From Friedmanniella luteola (lineage in GTDB: Bacteria > Actinomycetota > Actinomycetes > Propionibacteriales > Propionibacteriaceae): 64,000 nucleotides of DNA. A program made the translations under genes and the position numbers. The DNA lies in the NCBI RefSeq assembly GCF_900105065.1, contig NZ_LT629749.1, forward strand, positions 4,526,001 to 4,590,000, given 5' to 3'. Positions 41,029-50,152 of the stretch are shown here, piece by piece. The notes under the pieces were generated by a model. The model did no database searches and had not been told where the DNA came from. It saw nothing but the letters and a program-made list of their open reading frames with translations. How positions within the stretch are numbered: position 1 is the stretch's first letter; each line of letters starts with the position of its first letter.

Positions 41029-41985
41029 ATGAGCACCGATGTCGCCGCCGAGACCAACCTCGGCACCGCCCTGACCCCGCGCGCGGACCACCCGCGCAAC
41101 ACGAACACGGTCAGCTCGTACCGCGCCGTCCCCTCCCACGCCACCACGGCGGTCAACCTGGGGCCGCTGGCGGAGCTGCCCGGCTACTGGGAGGGCACCG
41201 GCTTCAGCCTCATCGCCCGGCCGGACTTCGACCCCGACAACGCCGACGGGTTCTTCCTGCAGCTCAACCTGCTGCGGGAGACGATCGAGTTCAGCTCCAT
41301 CGGCTCCCCGGTGCCCAACCGGGGCAGCCAGCAGGAGGACGTCAACCTCTTCGGCGTGACCTACCTCCACCGGGTCACCGACGCCGCCACCGGCGGTGCG
41401 CTGCACATCGAACCCGGCATCTGGATGAACATCCCCGGGACCGCGGCGGACGGGTCCGACGGCAGCGTCACGCGGCTGTCCACGGTCCCGCACGGCAACG
41501 CGGTCTGCGCCGTGGGCTTCGCCCAGACCGCGGACCTGGACGGCATCCCCGACATCCCGTCGCTCAGCACCGTGCCCTACGCCGTCGGCGCCCCGCCGCC
41601 CCCGCCCGGGACGCCGAACCCCTACGCCGCCTACGACCTCGGCGTCGACACCCCGTACCGGACCAACCCGCTCCCGTCGACCATCACCCAGGCCCTGGTC
41701 GACGACCCGATCACCATGCTCCGCGACGCCCTCCGGGGCCAGACGATGACCCACGTCACCCGGCTCATCCTGGACACCGCAGGCGGTGGCGGCGTGAGCA
41801 ACATCCCCTTCATCACCCGCAACGCCGACGCCACCGACCTCGAGTGCGTGTTCGCCGTCGAGCGGGTGCGGCTGCCCGGGGGCAACGAGGTGATGCAGCT
41901 GCAGTACCAGCAGGTGGCCCTGCTGAGCTTCCGCGGGATGGTCTACCCGCACGTGACCGTGGGGACGCTGATCCGCGCGTTCTGA
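41029..41985 (+). CDS. Calycin-like heme-binding-type beta-barrel protein
   Basis: A 318-residue protein. 'LGPLAELPGYWEGTGFSLIARP' near 45 resembles the opening of nitrobindin/heme-binding beta-barrel proteins, and 'GGALHIEPGIWMNIP' and 'VTRLSTVPHGNAV' continue the barrel. No cysteine pair or signal peptide. I recall such proteins annotated as heme-binding proteins, but heme binding is not shown by the sequence. It is the last gene of the run, with AGGAGAAGAG before its ATG and a hairpin after its stop. Confidence 0.55.
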   Translation: MSTDVAAETNLGTALTPRADHPRNTNTVSSYRAVPSHATTAVNLGPLAELPGYWEGTGFSLIARPDFDPDNADGFFLQLNLLRETIEFSSIGSPVPNRGSQQEDVNLFGVTYLHRVTDAATGGALHIEPGIWMNIPGTAADGSDGSVTRLSTVPHGNAVCAVGFAQTADLDGIPDIPSLSTVPYAVGAPPPPPGTPNPYAAYDLGVDTPYRTNPLPSTITQALVDDPITMLRDALRGQTMTHVTRLILDTAGGGGVSNIPFITRNADATDLECVFAVERVRLPGGNEVMQLQYQQVALLSFRGMVYPHVTVGTLIRAF

Positions 41986-41992
41986 ACGCCCG

Positions 41993-42007
41993 GCCGGCGA
42001 GGCCGGC
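41993..42007 (+). terminator. GC hairpin after the dehydrogenase operon
   Basis: GCCGGC-gag-GCCGGC begins 8 bases after the stop at 41985. It is a short strong stem without a T-tract and may end the nine-gene transcript. Confidence 0.4.
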
Positions 42008-42099
42008 GAGGCGTCGTGAGCACCATCGCCCCTGGCCAGGGCGGTGGCGCAGGAGTAACGTCGGGAGGCAGGCAGAACCTCGAGGGGGAGGTGGTCGTC

Positions 42100-42483
42100 A
42101 TGCTGACGCACGGTGAGGTGCACGCCAACGTGCCCGCGGCCGACCTGCAGCGGGCACGCCGGTTCTACGTCGACAAGCTCGGCCTCACGCCTGTCGCGGA
42201 GGACGAGTGGAGCCTCCGGTTCCCGACGCCGTCGGGTTCCTGGTTCCAGGTGTACGCGACCTCCTACGCCGGCACCGGGAAGCACACGATCGCCCAGTGG
42301 GACGTCGAGGACCTCCCGGCGGCCGTGGCCCAGCTGAGCCAGGTCGGGGTGAGCTTCGAGCACTACGACCTGCCCGGCGTGACGTGGGACGGGGACATCG
42401 CTGACCTCGGCGGGCAGCGCGCCGCGTGGTTCACCGACAGCGAGGGCAACGTCCTGTGCCTCGACGAGCGACCGCCGGGCTGA
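42100..42483 (+). CDS. VOC-superfamily (glyoxalase/bleomycin-resistance-like) protein
   Basis: A 127-residue protein with two beta-alpha-beta-beta-beta units. 'VHANVPAADLQRARRFYVDKLGL' is the classical VOC first unit, and 'HYDLPGVTWDGDIADLGGQRAAWFTDSEGNVLCL' the last. His, and a Glu or Asp, could bind metal, but the typical H/E set is only partly seen, so it may be a binding protein or a dioxygenase-like enzyme. ATG at 42100 is preferred over an upstream GTG because of a [10 protein letters not shown] 8 bases before it and the family-like start. Confidence 0.78.
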   Translation: MLTHGEVHANVPAADLQRARRFYVDKLGLTPVAEDEWSLRFPTPSGSWFQVYATSYAGTGKHTIAQWDVEDLPAAVAQLSQVGVSFEHYDLPGVTWDGDIADLGGQRAAWFTDSEGNVLCLDERPPG

Positions 42484-42798
42484 CAGCCCACCACGCGCCG
42501 ACAGCTGGGTCCGTCCGGGGTCGATCGCCCGCGGCACGGCCATCTTCACGGCCTTCTGCGCCGTGACCGTCCACCCCGGGCTGGAGATCCAGAGAGCGCC
42601 CGGACCAGCGGCGAGGCGGTCGTCTGCTGCAACGCCGGGCAGCCGCCCGCCGGCAGCTCGCGCGGGCGCCGATCCGGGTCACGAGGACGCATCGTCCAGA
42701 CACCCCTTCGGTAACGCTTCGGAGCGACCCCTTCCCGTCGGGGCCCGAGCAGGAGTAGACCGCGATCAGGGGACGAGGGCGTCCTCGCGAGGTGAGGC
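42484..42798. other. 315-bp gap upstream of the deacetylase gene
   Basis: No supported gene on either strand. It should contain the deacetylase promoter, but I see no convincing -10. Only the SD GAGGTGAGG directly before ATG 42799 is clear. Confidence 0.4.
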
Positions 42799-43752
42799 AT
42801 GACGCTCGGACGAGGCAGGAGCGCCGCCGGGGTCGCGCTCGTGGCGGGAGCGCTGTGGCTCGCGCTCGGCGTCACCCACCCCACCCCGGCGGCGGCGGTG
42901 GGGGTCAGCCGGTTGACCGCGCGGACGAACACCCCGACCAGCACGCTGAACCTGCGCACCTGCGCGGCCACCACCTGCCCGGCGGTCAGGAGCATCCCCC
43001 ACCGCACGGTGCTGACCCTGACCGCCGCGACCGGCGACTGGTTCAAGACCAGCTACGGGGGGCGGACCGGCTGGGTGCACTCCCGCTACACGGTCCTGCG
43101 GGGCACCCCCGCCCGGACGGTGAGCCGGGGCCCGACCAGTCGCCGGATGGTGTCCTACACGTTCGACGCCGGGTCCGACCTGGGTCACACCGGAGCGATC
43201 CTCGACTTCCTGGCCGCCGAGGGGATCCCCGCCAGCTTCGGGCTGACCGGCCGGTGGGCCGAGGCCCACCCCACCACCGTCCGGCGGATCGCGGACGACG
43301 GCCACCACCTGGTCAACCACACGTGGGACCACGGCTCCTTCACGGGCTTCTCCACCGGCCGGGCGGCGCTGACCCCCGCGCGCCGGACCGAGCAGCTGGT
43401 GCGGACCAACAACCTGGTCCTCAGGCTGACCGGCACGTCCACCCGGCCCTACTTCCGCCCCCCGTACGGCGACCACGACCGCGGTGTCCTCCGTGACGTC
43501 GGCGCCAACCGCTTCGGCACGAACGTGATGTGGAGCGTCGACTCGCTCGGCTGGAAGGGGTTGACCGCCGCCAAGATCTGCAGCCGGGTGGTCGGCTCCA
43601 TGGCCGCCGCGAGCAGCGGCGGCAACGGCTACATCATCTTGTTCCACGTCGGCTCCGCCTCCGCCGACGCCCAGGCCCTGCCCTGCATCACCGACACCCT
43701 GCGGGACCGGGGCTTCACCTTCGGCACCGTCCCGCAGGTCCTCTCCCCCTGA
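42799..43752 (+). CDS. Secreted SH3b-polysaccharide deacetylase (CE4)
   Basis: A 317-residue exported protein. A Sec signal peptide (about 1-33, cut near 'PAAAVG') is followed by an SH3b domain ('NTPTSTLNLRTCAATTCPAV...GWVHSRYTV', about 42-95). A NodB/CE4 domain then has 'YTFDAGSDLGHT' (catalytic Asp), 'NHTWDHGSF' (His pair for Zn), and 'YFRPPYGDHD'. It should deacetylate chitin-like or peptidoglycan glycans at the wall. Cysteines in the SH3b and near the end may form disulfides. GT2 and K+-channel genes follow. Confidence 0.9.
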   Translation: MTLGRGRSAAGVALVAGALWLALGVTHPTPAAAVGVSRLTARTNTPTSTLNLRTCAATTCPAVRSIPHRTVLTLTAATGDWFKTSYGGRTGWVHSRYTVLRGTPARTVSRGPTSRRMVSYTFDAGSDLGHTGAILDFLAAEGIPASFGLTGRWAEAHPTTVRRIADDGHHLVNHTWDHGSFTGFSTGRAALTPARRTEQLVRTNNLVLRLTGTSTRPYFRPPYGDHDRGVLRDVGANRFGTNVMWSVDSLGWKGLTAAKICSRVVGSMAAASSGGNGYIILFHVGSASADAQALPCITDTLRDRGFTFGTVPQVLSP

Positions 43753-43901
43753 TCGCGGCCGGCACCGGGACCGTCCCGGCCGGCGGGGACGGACGCGGCG
43801 CACGGCGGTGCCGCCGTGGTCACCCCAGACCCGACCGGGCGTGAGAGAGTCGCAGCAGCCGCCGCCCGACTGCCGGACGGCGGTTCGTCCGCAGGAGGGG
43901 C

Positions 43902-44288
43902 ATGAACCTCGAGAAGGTCATCTTCGGCTTCTTCGTGCTGCTCGCCGCGACGCTCAACTTCGGCTTCTTCCTGGGCGACATCGGCAACCCGGAGCTGCAC
44001 AGCGTCTACGAGCTGTTCGCGGCGCTCGCGGTCAGCCTGATCGCCACCGTGCTGAAGTTCGGCGACCGCACCCAGATCGGGGCCGTGCACCTGGCGACCA
44101 GCCTGGTGGCCGACCTGCAGCTGATCGCGGCCAGCCTGGTGTGGATCTGGGCCTCGGAGATCTCCGCGGCCGGCATCACCGCGGAGTCGACGGCCAGCGT
44201 GGTCTCGCTGTCCGGGGGCGCGCTGCTGGCCAACCTGGTCTCGGTCGTGCTGCTCGTCGTCGAGACCGTCACCTTCCACCGCGGTTGA
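43902..44288 (+). CDS. DUF6394 family membrane protein
   Basis: A 128-residue protein with four membrane helices. 'MNLEKVIFGFFVLLAATLNFGF', 'GNPELHSVYELFAALAVSLIATVLKFGDRTQIG' and 'LATSLVADLQLIA' are characteristic of DUF6394. Function unknown. It lies 13 bases before a K+ channel gene; this pairing is one I recall from other genomes, and the two may form a complex. A clear AGGAGGGG SD precedes the ATG. Confidence 0.85.
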   Translation: MNLEKVIFGFFVLLAATLNFGFFLGDIGNPELHSVYELFAALAVSLIATVLKFGDRTQIGAVHLATSLVADLQLIAASLVWIWASEISAAGITAESTASVVSLSGGALLANLVSVVLLVVETVTFHRG

Positions 44289-44301
44289 CACCGGACCCCC
44301 G

Positions 44302-46122
44302 GTGAGCAACCCGCTGCTGGTCTTCTGGTCCCAGCTGTTCCCCAACCGGGACCCCGTCCTGCGCGCCCCCGCCCGGGCGCACATCGGCACCTCCAGCCAG
44401 GCGTCCTCCACGATCTTCCTGGTGATGCGGCGGATGCGCACCCCGCTCATCACGCTGATCGTCATCTTCTCGATCAGCGTCGTCGGTCTCAGCCTCATCC
44501 CCGGCGTCGACCCCGACGGCCGGGTGGCGCGCCTCAGCCTGTTCGAGTCGTTCTACTTCATGAGCTACACCGCGACGACCATCGGCTTCGGCGAGCTCCC
44601 GTGGCCGTTCACCGCCGCCCAACGGCTCTGGGTCACCTTCGCGATCTACCTCTCGGTGATCGGCTGGGCGTACGCGATCGGCTCGCTGCTGACCCTGGTC
44701 CAGGACCGGTCGTTCCGGCAGGCGCTGGCGCTGCAGCGGTTCACCCGCCGGGTGGCGCGGCTGCGCGAGCCGTTCCTGCTGCTGGCGGGCTACGGGCGGG
44801 CGGGCGAGCTGCTCGCCACGTCCTTCGACGCGCTCGGGCAGCAGCTGGTGGTGGTCGACGAGGCGTCCGACCGGGTCGACGCGCTCGAGCTGGGCTCCTT
44901 CCACGCGGACATCCCCGGGCTGGTGGCCGACGCCGCCAACCCGCACCACCTGGCGGCGGCCGGCCTGGACCACCCCTTCTGCGCCGGCGTGCTGGCCCTC
45001 ACCAACGACGACGAGGTCAACCTGGCCGTCACGATGACCGCGTCCCTGCTGCGCCCCGACCTCCCCGTCATCGCGCGCACCGTCTCCGCGCCCATCGCCG
45101 AGCGGATGCACGCCTTCGGGACCCCCGTGGTGGTCAACCCGTTCGACCGGTTCGGCGAGCACCTGCGGCTCGCCCTCAACGCGCCGGCGTCCTACCAGCT
45201 GCTCAGCTGGCTGGAGGCAGGTCCCGGGGCGGCCCTGCCCGAGCGGGGCTCCCCGCCGACCGACGGCCGCTGGGTCGTGTGCGGGTACGGCCGCTTCGGG
45301 CGCGAGGTCACCGCCGACCTGCGGGCGGCGGGCCTCGAGGTCAGCGTCATCGAACCGGCCGAGCAGGGCGACCCCGAGGCGGGGGTCATCGTCGGCGACG
45401 CCTCCGAGCCCGCGGTGCTGGCCCGGGCCGACCTCCCGGGCGCCGTCGGGCTGGTCGCGGGCACCGACAACGACACGACGAACCTGTCGATGCTGGCCGC
45501 GGCCCGCCACGCCAACCCCCGTCTGTTCCTCGCCGCCCGCCAGAACAAGCCCACCAGCGCGGCCCTGTTCAAGGCCATGGCGGTGGACGCCCTGCTGGTG
45601 CCGACCGAGATGGTCGCCCACGAGGTGTACGCGCAGCTCAGCACGCCGATGCTCTGGCGCCTCATCCAGGAGCTGCCCGCGCGCGGGGACGCCTGGGCCG
45701 CCGACCTCGTCGCGCGGCTCCGGGACAGCTGCGGCCGGCAGCTGCCCACGCTCTGGAAGATCAGGCTGGACGGCGAGCAGGCGCCCGCGCTCGGCGGCTG
45801 GCTGGCGGACGGTCGGATCGCCCTGGGCGACCTGCTGCGGAGCCCGGAGGACCGGGACCGCCGGCTCGAGGTCGTCCCGCTGCTGCTGCTCCACGACGGC
45901 GAGGCCGTCCTGACCCCCGACGACGACACCCTCCTGGCGCCCGACGACCAGCTGCTCTTCGCCGGCCACAGCTCCGAGCGCCGGGAGCTCGAGAGCACGC
46001 TCGTGCTCGACTCCAGCGCCGCCTACGTGCTGTTCGACCGGCACATCCCGTCCAGCTGGGTGTGGCGCAAGCTCTCCCGGAAGGCGCCGGATCCCGAGCA
46101 GGCCTCCACCCTCGACCGCTGA
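44302..46122 (+). CDS. Two-RCK potassium channel
   Basis: A 606-residue ion channel with two N-terminal membrane helices and a pore loop. The selectivity filter 'TTIGFGEL' lies near residues 92-99 (TIGFG rather than TVGYG). Two Rossmann RCK/TrkA-N domains follow: 'LLAGYGRAGELLATSF' (about 155) and 'VVCGYGRFGREVTADL' (about 320). Each should bind NAD(H), nucleotides or ions to gate the pore. A final TrkA-C-like domain ends the protein. GTG start without a strong SD, translated after DUF6394. Confidence 0.88.
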   Translation: MSNPLLVFWSQLFPNRDPVLRAPARAHIGTSSQASSTIFLVMRRMRTPLITLIVIFSISVVGLSLIPGVDPDGRVARLSLFESFYFMSYTATTIGFGELPWPFTAAQRLWVTFAIYLSVIGWAYAIGSLLTLVQDRSFRQALALQRFTRRVARLREPFLLLAGYGRAGELLATSFDALGQQLVVVDEASDRVDALELGSFHADIPGLVADAANPHHLAAAGLDHPFCAGVLALTNDDEVNLAVTMTASLLRPDLPVIARTVSAPIAERMHAFGTPVVVNPFDRFGEHLRLALNAPASYQLLSWLEAGPGAALPERGSPPTDGRWVVCGYGRFGREVTADLRAAGLEVSVIEPAEQGDPEAGVIVGDASEPAVLARADLPGAVGLVAGTDNDTTNLSMLAAARHANPRLFLAARQNKPTSAALFKAMAVDALLVPTEMVAHEVYAQLSTPMLWRLIQELPARGDAWAADLVARLRDSCGRQLPTLWKIRLDGEQAPALGGWLADGRIALGDLLRSPEDRDRRLEVVPLLLLHDGEAVLTPDDDTLLAPDDQLLFAGHSSERRELESTLVLDSSAAYVLFDRHIPSSWVWRKLSRKAPDPEQASTLDR

Positions 46123-46243
46123 TACTCGGACCCAGCAGCGGCCCGGGGCCGAGCCAGGGCGCGGGCGAAGATCTGACCCGCGACGGGGTCGACGTGGCAG
46201 AATCCCGACTGCCGGGGGGTGTCGCCTGAAGGGGGCGTTTCCT

Positions 46244-47677
46244 GTGCAGAGGTTCCAGCGGTTCGTCGGCCTGCTCCTGGTGGGCCTCGCCGCCCTCGGC
46301 GCGGTCCTGGTCGGGGTGTCCGCGGCGGTGGTCTTCCGGACCCCGCGCGTCGACGAGGCGACCTCGACCACCGTCGGCTTCTGGCACCTGCTCTACAACA
46401 CCACCGCCCCCTCACCCGTGGTGATCCTCGGCGCGACCGGACTGGGCCTGCTGCTGGCCGCCGCGGTGGCGCTGGTCGAGCGGCGGGTGAGCACGCGGGC
46501 GCGGCGCAGCGAGGACGCCCAGCGCATGCCGCTGGCCCCCAAGCTCGTCATGGCCGAGACGCGCGGGGTCGACGCCGGGCCGGTGACCATCACCGTGCTC
46601 ATCCCCGCGCACGACGAGGCCGGCTGCATCGCCGCCACGATCGCGTCGCTGCGCTCCCAGTCGCACCCGCCCGAGCGGATCATCGTCGTGGCCGACAACT
46701 GCAGCGACGAGACGGTGCCGATCGCCCGGGCCGCCGGGGTGGAGGTGATCGAGACCGTCGGCAACACGAAGAAGAAGGCCGGCGGGCTCAACCAGGTGCT
46801 GACCGTGGTGCTGCCCGAGCAGGGTGACAACGACACCGTCATGATCATGGACGCCGACACGACCCTCGACCAGGGCTTCCTCGCCGCCGCCGTCCGACGG
46901 CTCACCGACGACCGGGCGCTGATGGCCGTCGGCGGCCTCTTCTACGGCGAGGACGGCGCCGGGCTGATCGGGCAGTTCCAGCGGAACGAGTACACCCGCT
47001 ACGCCCGGGACGTGAGCCGTCGCCGGGGCCGCGTCTTCGTGCTGACGGGGACCGCGTCCATCTTCCGGCCGCGCGCCCTGCGCACCGTGGCCGCCGAGCG
47101 CGGGCGCGCCATCCCCGGCCTCGCCGGGGACGTCTACGACACCCTCGTGCTCACCGAGGACAACGAGCTCACCCTGGCGATCAAGTCGCTCGGCGGGCTG
47201 ATGATCTCGCCGTCGCAGTGCACGGTGGTGACCGAGGTGATGGAGACCTGGGCTGCGCTGTGGGCCCAGCGGCTGCGGTGGCAGCGCGGCGCCGTGGAGA
47301 ACCTCGGCGACTACGGGCTGCGTCCCTCCGTCATGCGCTACTGGGCCCAGCAGCTGGGGATCGGGTACGGCGTGATCGCCCTCGTCGGCTACCTCCTGCT
47401 GATCCTGGTGATGCTGCTGGCCCTCGACCAGTGGGTGTGGTTCCCGTTCTGGGTCGGCGTCGGCGGCCTGTTCATGCTGGAACGGGTCGTCACGGTCTGG
47501 CGCGGCGGCTGGAGAGCCCGCGTCCTCGCCCTCACGCTGTTCCCCGAGCTCGCGTACTCCCTCGTCCTCAACGCCGTGTTCGTCAAGGGCGTCCTCGACA
47601 TCGCGTTCCGCCGCCAGGCCAGCTGGAAGCACGTCGTGCAGAGCGCCGCACCGAGCACGTCCGGGACGCCGGCATGA
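46244..47677 (+). CDS. Family 2 processive glycosyltransferase (membrane)
   Basis: A 477-residue protein with two N-terminal membrane helices, a GT-A domain and a C-terminal multi-helix membrane part. Motifs are 'VADNCSDET' (UDP-binding D), 'DADTTLD' (DxD), 'TEDNELT' (catalytic D) and 'QRLRWQRGA' (Q-x-x-R-W). This is the signature set of cellulose/poly-N-acetylglucosamine-type synthases. The product is unknown; the nearby deacetylase suggests an N-acetylated polymer. GTG start with GAAGGGGG about 8 bases upstream. Confidence 0.88.
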   Translation: MQRFQRFVGLLLVGLAALGAVLVGVSAAVVFRTPRVDEATSTTVGFWHLLYNTTAPSPVVILGATGLGLLLAAAVALVERRVSTRARRSEDAQRMPLAPKLVMAETRGVDAGPVTITVLIPAHDEAGCIAATIASLRSQSHPPERIIVVADNCSDETVPIARAAGVEVIETVGNTKKKAGGLNQVLTVVLPEQGDNDTVMIMDADTTLDQGFLAAAVRRLTDDRALMAVGGLFYGEDGAGLIGQFQRNEYTRYARDVSRRRGRVFVLTGTASIFRPRALRTVAAERGRAIPGLAGDVYDTLVLTEDNELTLAIKSLGGLMISPSQCTVVTEVMETWAALWAQRLRWQRGAVENLGDYGLRPSVMRYWAQQLGIGYGVIALVGYLLLILVMLLALDQWVWFPFWVGVGGLFMLERVVTVWRGGWRARVLALTLFPELAYSLVLNAVFVKGVLDIAFRRQASWKHVVQSAAPSTSGTPA

Positions 47678-47910
47678 CGGGGGTGCGGCTGGGCCTGCTC
47701 GTCCCGCTGGGGATCCTCTTCTCCCAGGACGTCCTGCGGTCCCACGCGTTCCAGTTCCTCGCCGCGTTCGTCGCCGTGAACACGATCATGTACGTCACCC
47801 TGGCCGTCGCCAAGATGCTGCCGAAGGTCTACCCGGGCGACTGGAGACGCGGACGTCACCGTCGGGGTGAGACGCGCAGCATCCACCCGGACGACGGCGC
47901 GGGCCGCTGA
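47674..47910 (+). CDS. Small membrane protein coupled to the GT2 gene
   Basis: A 78-residue protein with two hydrophobic helices ('LGLLVPLGILFSQDVL' and 'FLAAFVAVNTIMYVTLAVAKMLP') and a basic hydrophilic tail. ATG overlaps the GT2 stop by 4 bases (ATGA), so it is translated with the glycosyltransferase. It may be a subunit or export partner, in the way small proteins accompany PgaC/PgaD-type synthases, but no family was recognised. Convergent with the PfkB kinase gene. Confidence 0.7.
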   Translation: MTGVRLGLLVPLGILFSQDVLRSHAFQFLAAFVAVNTIMYVTLAVAKMLPKVYPGDWRRGRHRRGETRSIHPDDGAGR

Positions 47911-47963
47911 CGGGCGGTCGCCGGGACGACGAGGGCGGGGCCGGAGAGCCCGCACGCCTCCGG

Positions 47964-48917
47964 TCACCGCGCGCTGAGGCCCGCGTGCTCCCGGGTCTGC
48001 GCGAGCGTCGGCACCAGCCCGGTCCCGCCCCGCCCGCCGACGACCAGCGACGACGCGGCGACGGCCAGCCGGGTGGCGGTGGCCAGGTCGTCGCCCAGCA
48101 CCAGCCGGGCGGTCAGCGTCCCGACGAAGGCGTCCCCGGCGCCCGTCTGGTCGACCACGGCGGGCGCGGGGACGGCGTCGACCCAGACCTCGCCCGCCTC
48201 CGCGACCAGCTGCACACCCCGCGCGCCGCAGGTCACCGCGACGGCGCCGGCCCCGAGCGCACGCAGCCGCCGCCCGGCCTCGAGCGCGGTGCCGACGCCG
48301 AGCAGCGCCGACGTCTCCGCGGGGTGCGACGGCGTCACCAGCGCGGCGGACGGCGCCAGCTCCGCCAGCACCGCCGCCGCCTCCGGCGCCGTCGCCAGCC
48401 GCGGCCGGAAGTTCGGGTCGTAGACGAAGCGGGACGCCTGCTGGGCCGCCGTCCGGACGGCCCGGGCCGCCGACGCCGAGATGGCGCAGGTGATCCCGCT
48501 CGTCACCACGGCACCCGCCGCGGCCAGCACCGCCGCGTCGAGGTCGTCCACCGCCAGCGAGGACCCCACGGAGCCCGACCGCGCGTAGGCGAACTCCCGC
48601 TCGCCCTCGGGGTCGCCGTGCACCAGGTACATGCCCTGCTGGCCGCGCCGGCGGCGCAGCAGCGCGGTGCCCACGCCGAGGGCGGCGACCCGCGCCAGGA
48701 TCGCGTCGCCCAGCTCGTCGTCGGTCAGCACGCTGACCAGCCCGACCCGGGCCCCGGCCGCCGCGGCGGAGGCGGCCACGTTCAGCGCGTCGCCGGACAC
48801 CTGCAGCTGCGCCGGCACCCCGTGCCCGAACGGCTGCTCGGTCCCGACCTCCAGCAGCACCTCCCCGAGCACGACCACGTCGTACGGGGCCGACGACCCC
48901 TGCCCCTCACCAGTCAT
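47964..48917 (-). CDS. kdgK: PfkB-family sugar kinase (2-keto-3-deoxygluconate kinase-like)
   Basis: A 317-residue ribokinase-like enzyme with the C-terminal anion-hole and catalytic signature '[11 protein letters not shown]' (Asp base). N-terminal '[18 protein letters not shown]' and '[23 protein letters not shown]' are the PfkB-A region. Given the mannonate dehydratase just upstream, it most likely phosphorylates KDG to KDPG. Its start overlaps the manD stop by 11 bases. Gene symbol is tentative; a fructose or ribose substrate cannot be excluded by sequence. Confidence 0.82.
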   Translation of the reverse strand: MTGEGQGSSAPYDVVVLGEVLLEVGTEQPFGHGVPAQLQVSGDALNVAASAAAAGARVGLVSVLTDDELGDAILARVAALGVGTALLRRRRGQQGMYLVHGDPEGEREFAYARSGSVGSSLAVDDLDAAVLAAAGAVVTSGITCAISASAARAVRTAAQQASRFVYDPNFRPRLATAPEAAAVLAELAPSAALVTPSHPAETSALLGVGTALEAGRRLRALGAGAVAVTCGARGVQLVAEAGEVWVDAVPAPAVVDQTGAGDAFVGTLTARLVLGDDLATATRLAVAASSLVVGGRGGTGLVPTLAQTREHAGLSAR

Positions 48918-50118
48918 GCATGGACCCGTCCAGCCGCCGGTTCACCGGCAGGTACCTCGGCGCGTACGGGTACCGGGCGGCCGCCGCCTCGTCGAACCGG
49001 ACCCCCAGTCCGGGGGCCTCGCCCGGGTGCATGAAGCCGTCCGCGAAGGTGTACGACGTCTGGAAGACCTCCTCGGCCGGCGACCGGTGGCCCATGTACT
49101 CCTGGATGCCGAAGTTGGGGATGCTCAGGTCGACGTGCAGCGCCGCGGCCATGGCCACGGGCGACAGGTCGCCCGGGCCGTGGGAGCCGGACCGCACCCC
49201 GTACAGGTCGGCGAGGGCGAAGATCCGCCGCAGGTGGGTGATCCCGCCGGCATGGGACACCGACGTCCGGATGTAGTCGATCAGCCGCTCGGTGATCAGC
49301 TGCTGGCAGTCCCAGATCGAGTTGAACACCTCGCCGACGGCCAGCGGCGTCGTCGTGTGGCTCCGGATCAGCCGGAAGGCGGCCTGGTCCTCCGCCGGCG
49401 TCGGGTCCTCGATCCAGAACGGCCGGTAGGGCTCCAGCGCCCTCCCCAGCCGGCCCGCCTCGATCGGGGTCAGCCGGTGGTGCACGTCGTGCAGGAGGTG
49501 CACGCCGAACCCGAACTCCTCGCGGACGTGGGCCAGCAGCGCGGGCGCGAAGTCCAGGTAGGACGTCGTCTCCCAGACGTCCTCCTGCGGCCGCTCCCCC
49601 GACGCCGGCTCGTACATCAGCCCGTCGGCGGGCGGCACGCCGTAGGTCGCGTCGATGCCCGGGACGGCCGCCTGCACCCGGACGGCGCGGTACCCCTGCG
49701 CGAGGTGCGCCTCGACGTCGGCCGCGAGGTCCGCGAGCGTGGCGCCGCTGGCGTGGCCGTAGACCATGACGCCGTCCCGGGCTGCGCCGCCGAGCAGCTG
49801 GTGGACCGGCATCCCGGCGGCCTGGCCGAGCAGGTCCCACAGCGCGACGTCGACGGCGGCGATGGACGTCATGGTCACCGGGCCCCGCCGCCAGTAGGCG
49901 CCCCGGTAGAGGTACTGCCAGGTGTCCTCGATCCGCCGGGCGTCCCGGCCGACCAGCAGGGGGCAGACGTGGTCGCGGAGGTACGCGGCGACGGCCAGCT
50001 CGCGGCCGTTCAGGGTCGCGTCGCCCACCCCGGTCAGGCCGTCCTCGGTCTCGACCACCAGGGTGACGTAGTTGCGGCCCGGGGAGCAAACGACGACGCG
50101 GGCCTCGGTGATGCGCAC
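48907..50118 (-). CDS. manD: D-mannonate dehydratase (ManD/RspA-type, enolase superfamily)
   Basis: A 403-residue enolase-superfamily protein dehydrating D-mannonate (or D-gluconate) to 2-keto-3-deoxygluconate. Nearly invariant ManD segments are visible: '[20 protein letters not shown]', '[18 protein letters not shown]', 'YGHASG', '[14 protein letters not shown]' (metal Asp and catalytic His), and 'GEVFNSIWD' (metal Glu). GTG start with GAGAGGAAG upstream. It is the middle gene of idnD-manD-kdgK. Confidence 0.92.
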   Translation of the reverse strand: MRITEARVVVCSPGRNYVTLVVETEDGLTGVGDATLNGRELAVAAYLRDHVCPLLVGRDARRIEDTWQYLYRGAYWRRGPVTMTSIAAVDVALWDLLGQAAGMPVHQLLGGAARDGVMVYGHASGATLADLAADVEAHLAQGYRAVRVQAAVPGIDATYGVPPADGLMYEPASGERPQEDVWETTSYLDFAPALLAHVREEFGFGVHLLHDVHHRLTPIEAGRLGRALEPYRPFWIEDPTPAEDQAAFRLIRSHTTTPLAVGEVFNSIWDCQQLITERLIDYIRTSVSHAGGITHLRRIFALADLYGVRSGSHGPGDLSPVAMAAALHVDLSIPNFGIQEYMGHRSPAEEVFQTSYTFADGFMHPGEAPGLGVRFDEAAAARYPYAPRYLPVNRRLDGSMHDW

Positions 50119-50152
50119 GGAGCTTCCTCTCGGTCGGGGACGGCGGGCGGGG

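Noticed and set aside
27630..46122. Integrative element bounded by tRNA-Ala
   Set aside because: No integrase, excisionase, or second copy of the tRNA 3' end is found in the window; the accessory content alone is not enough.
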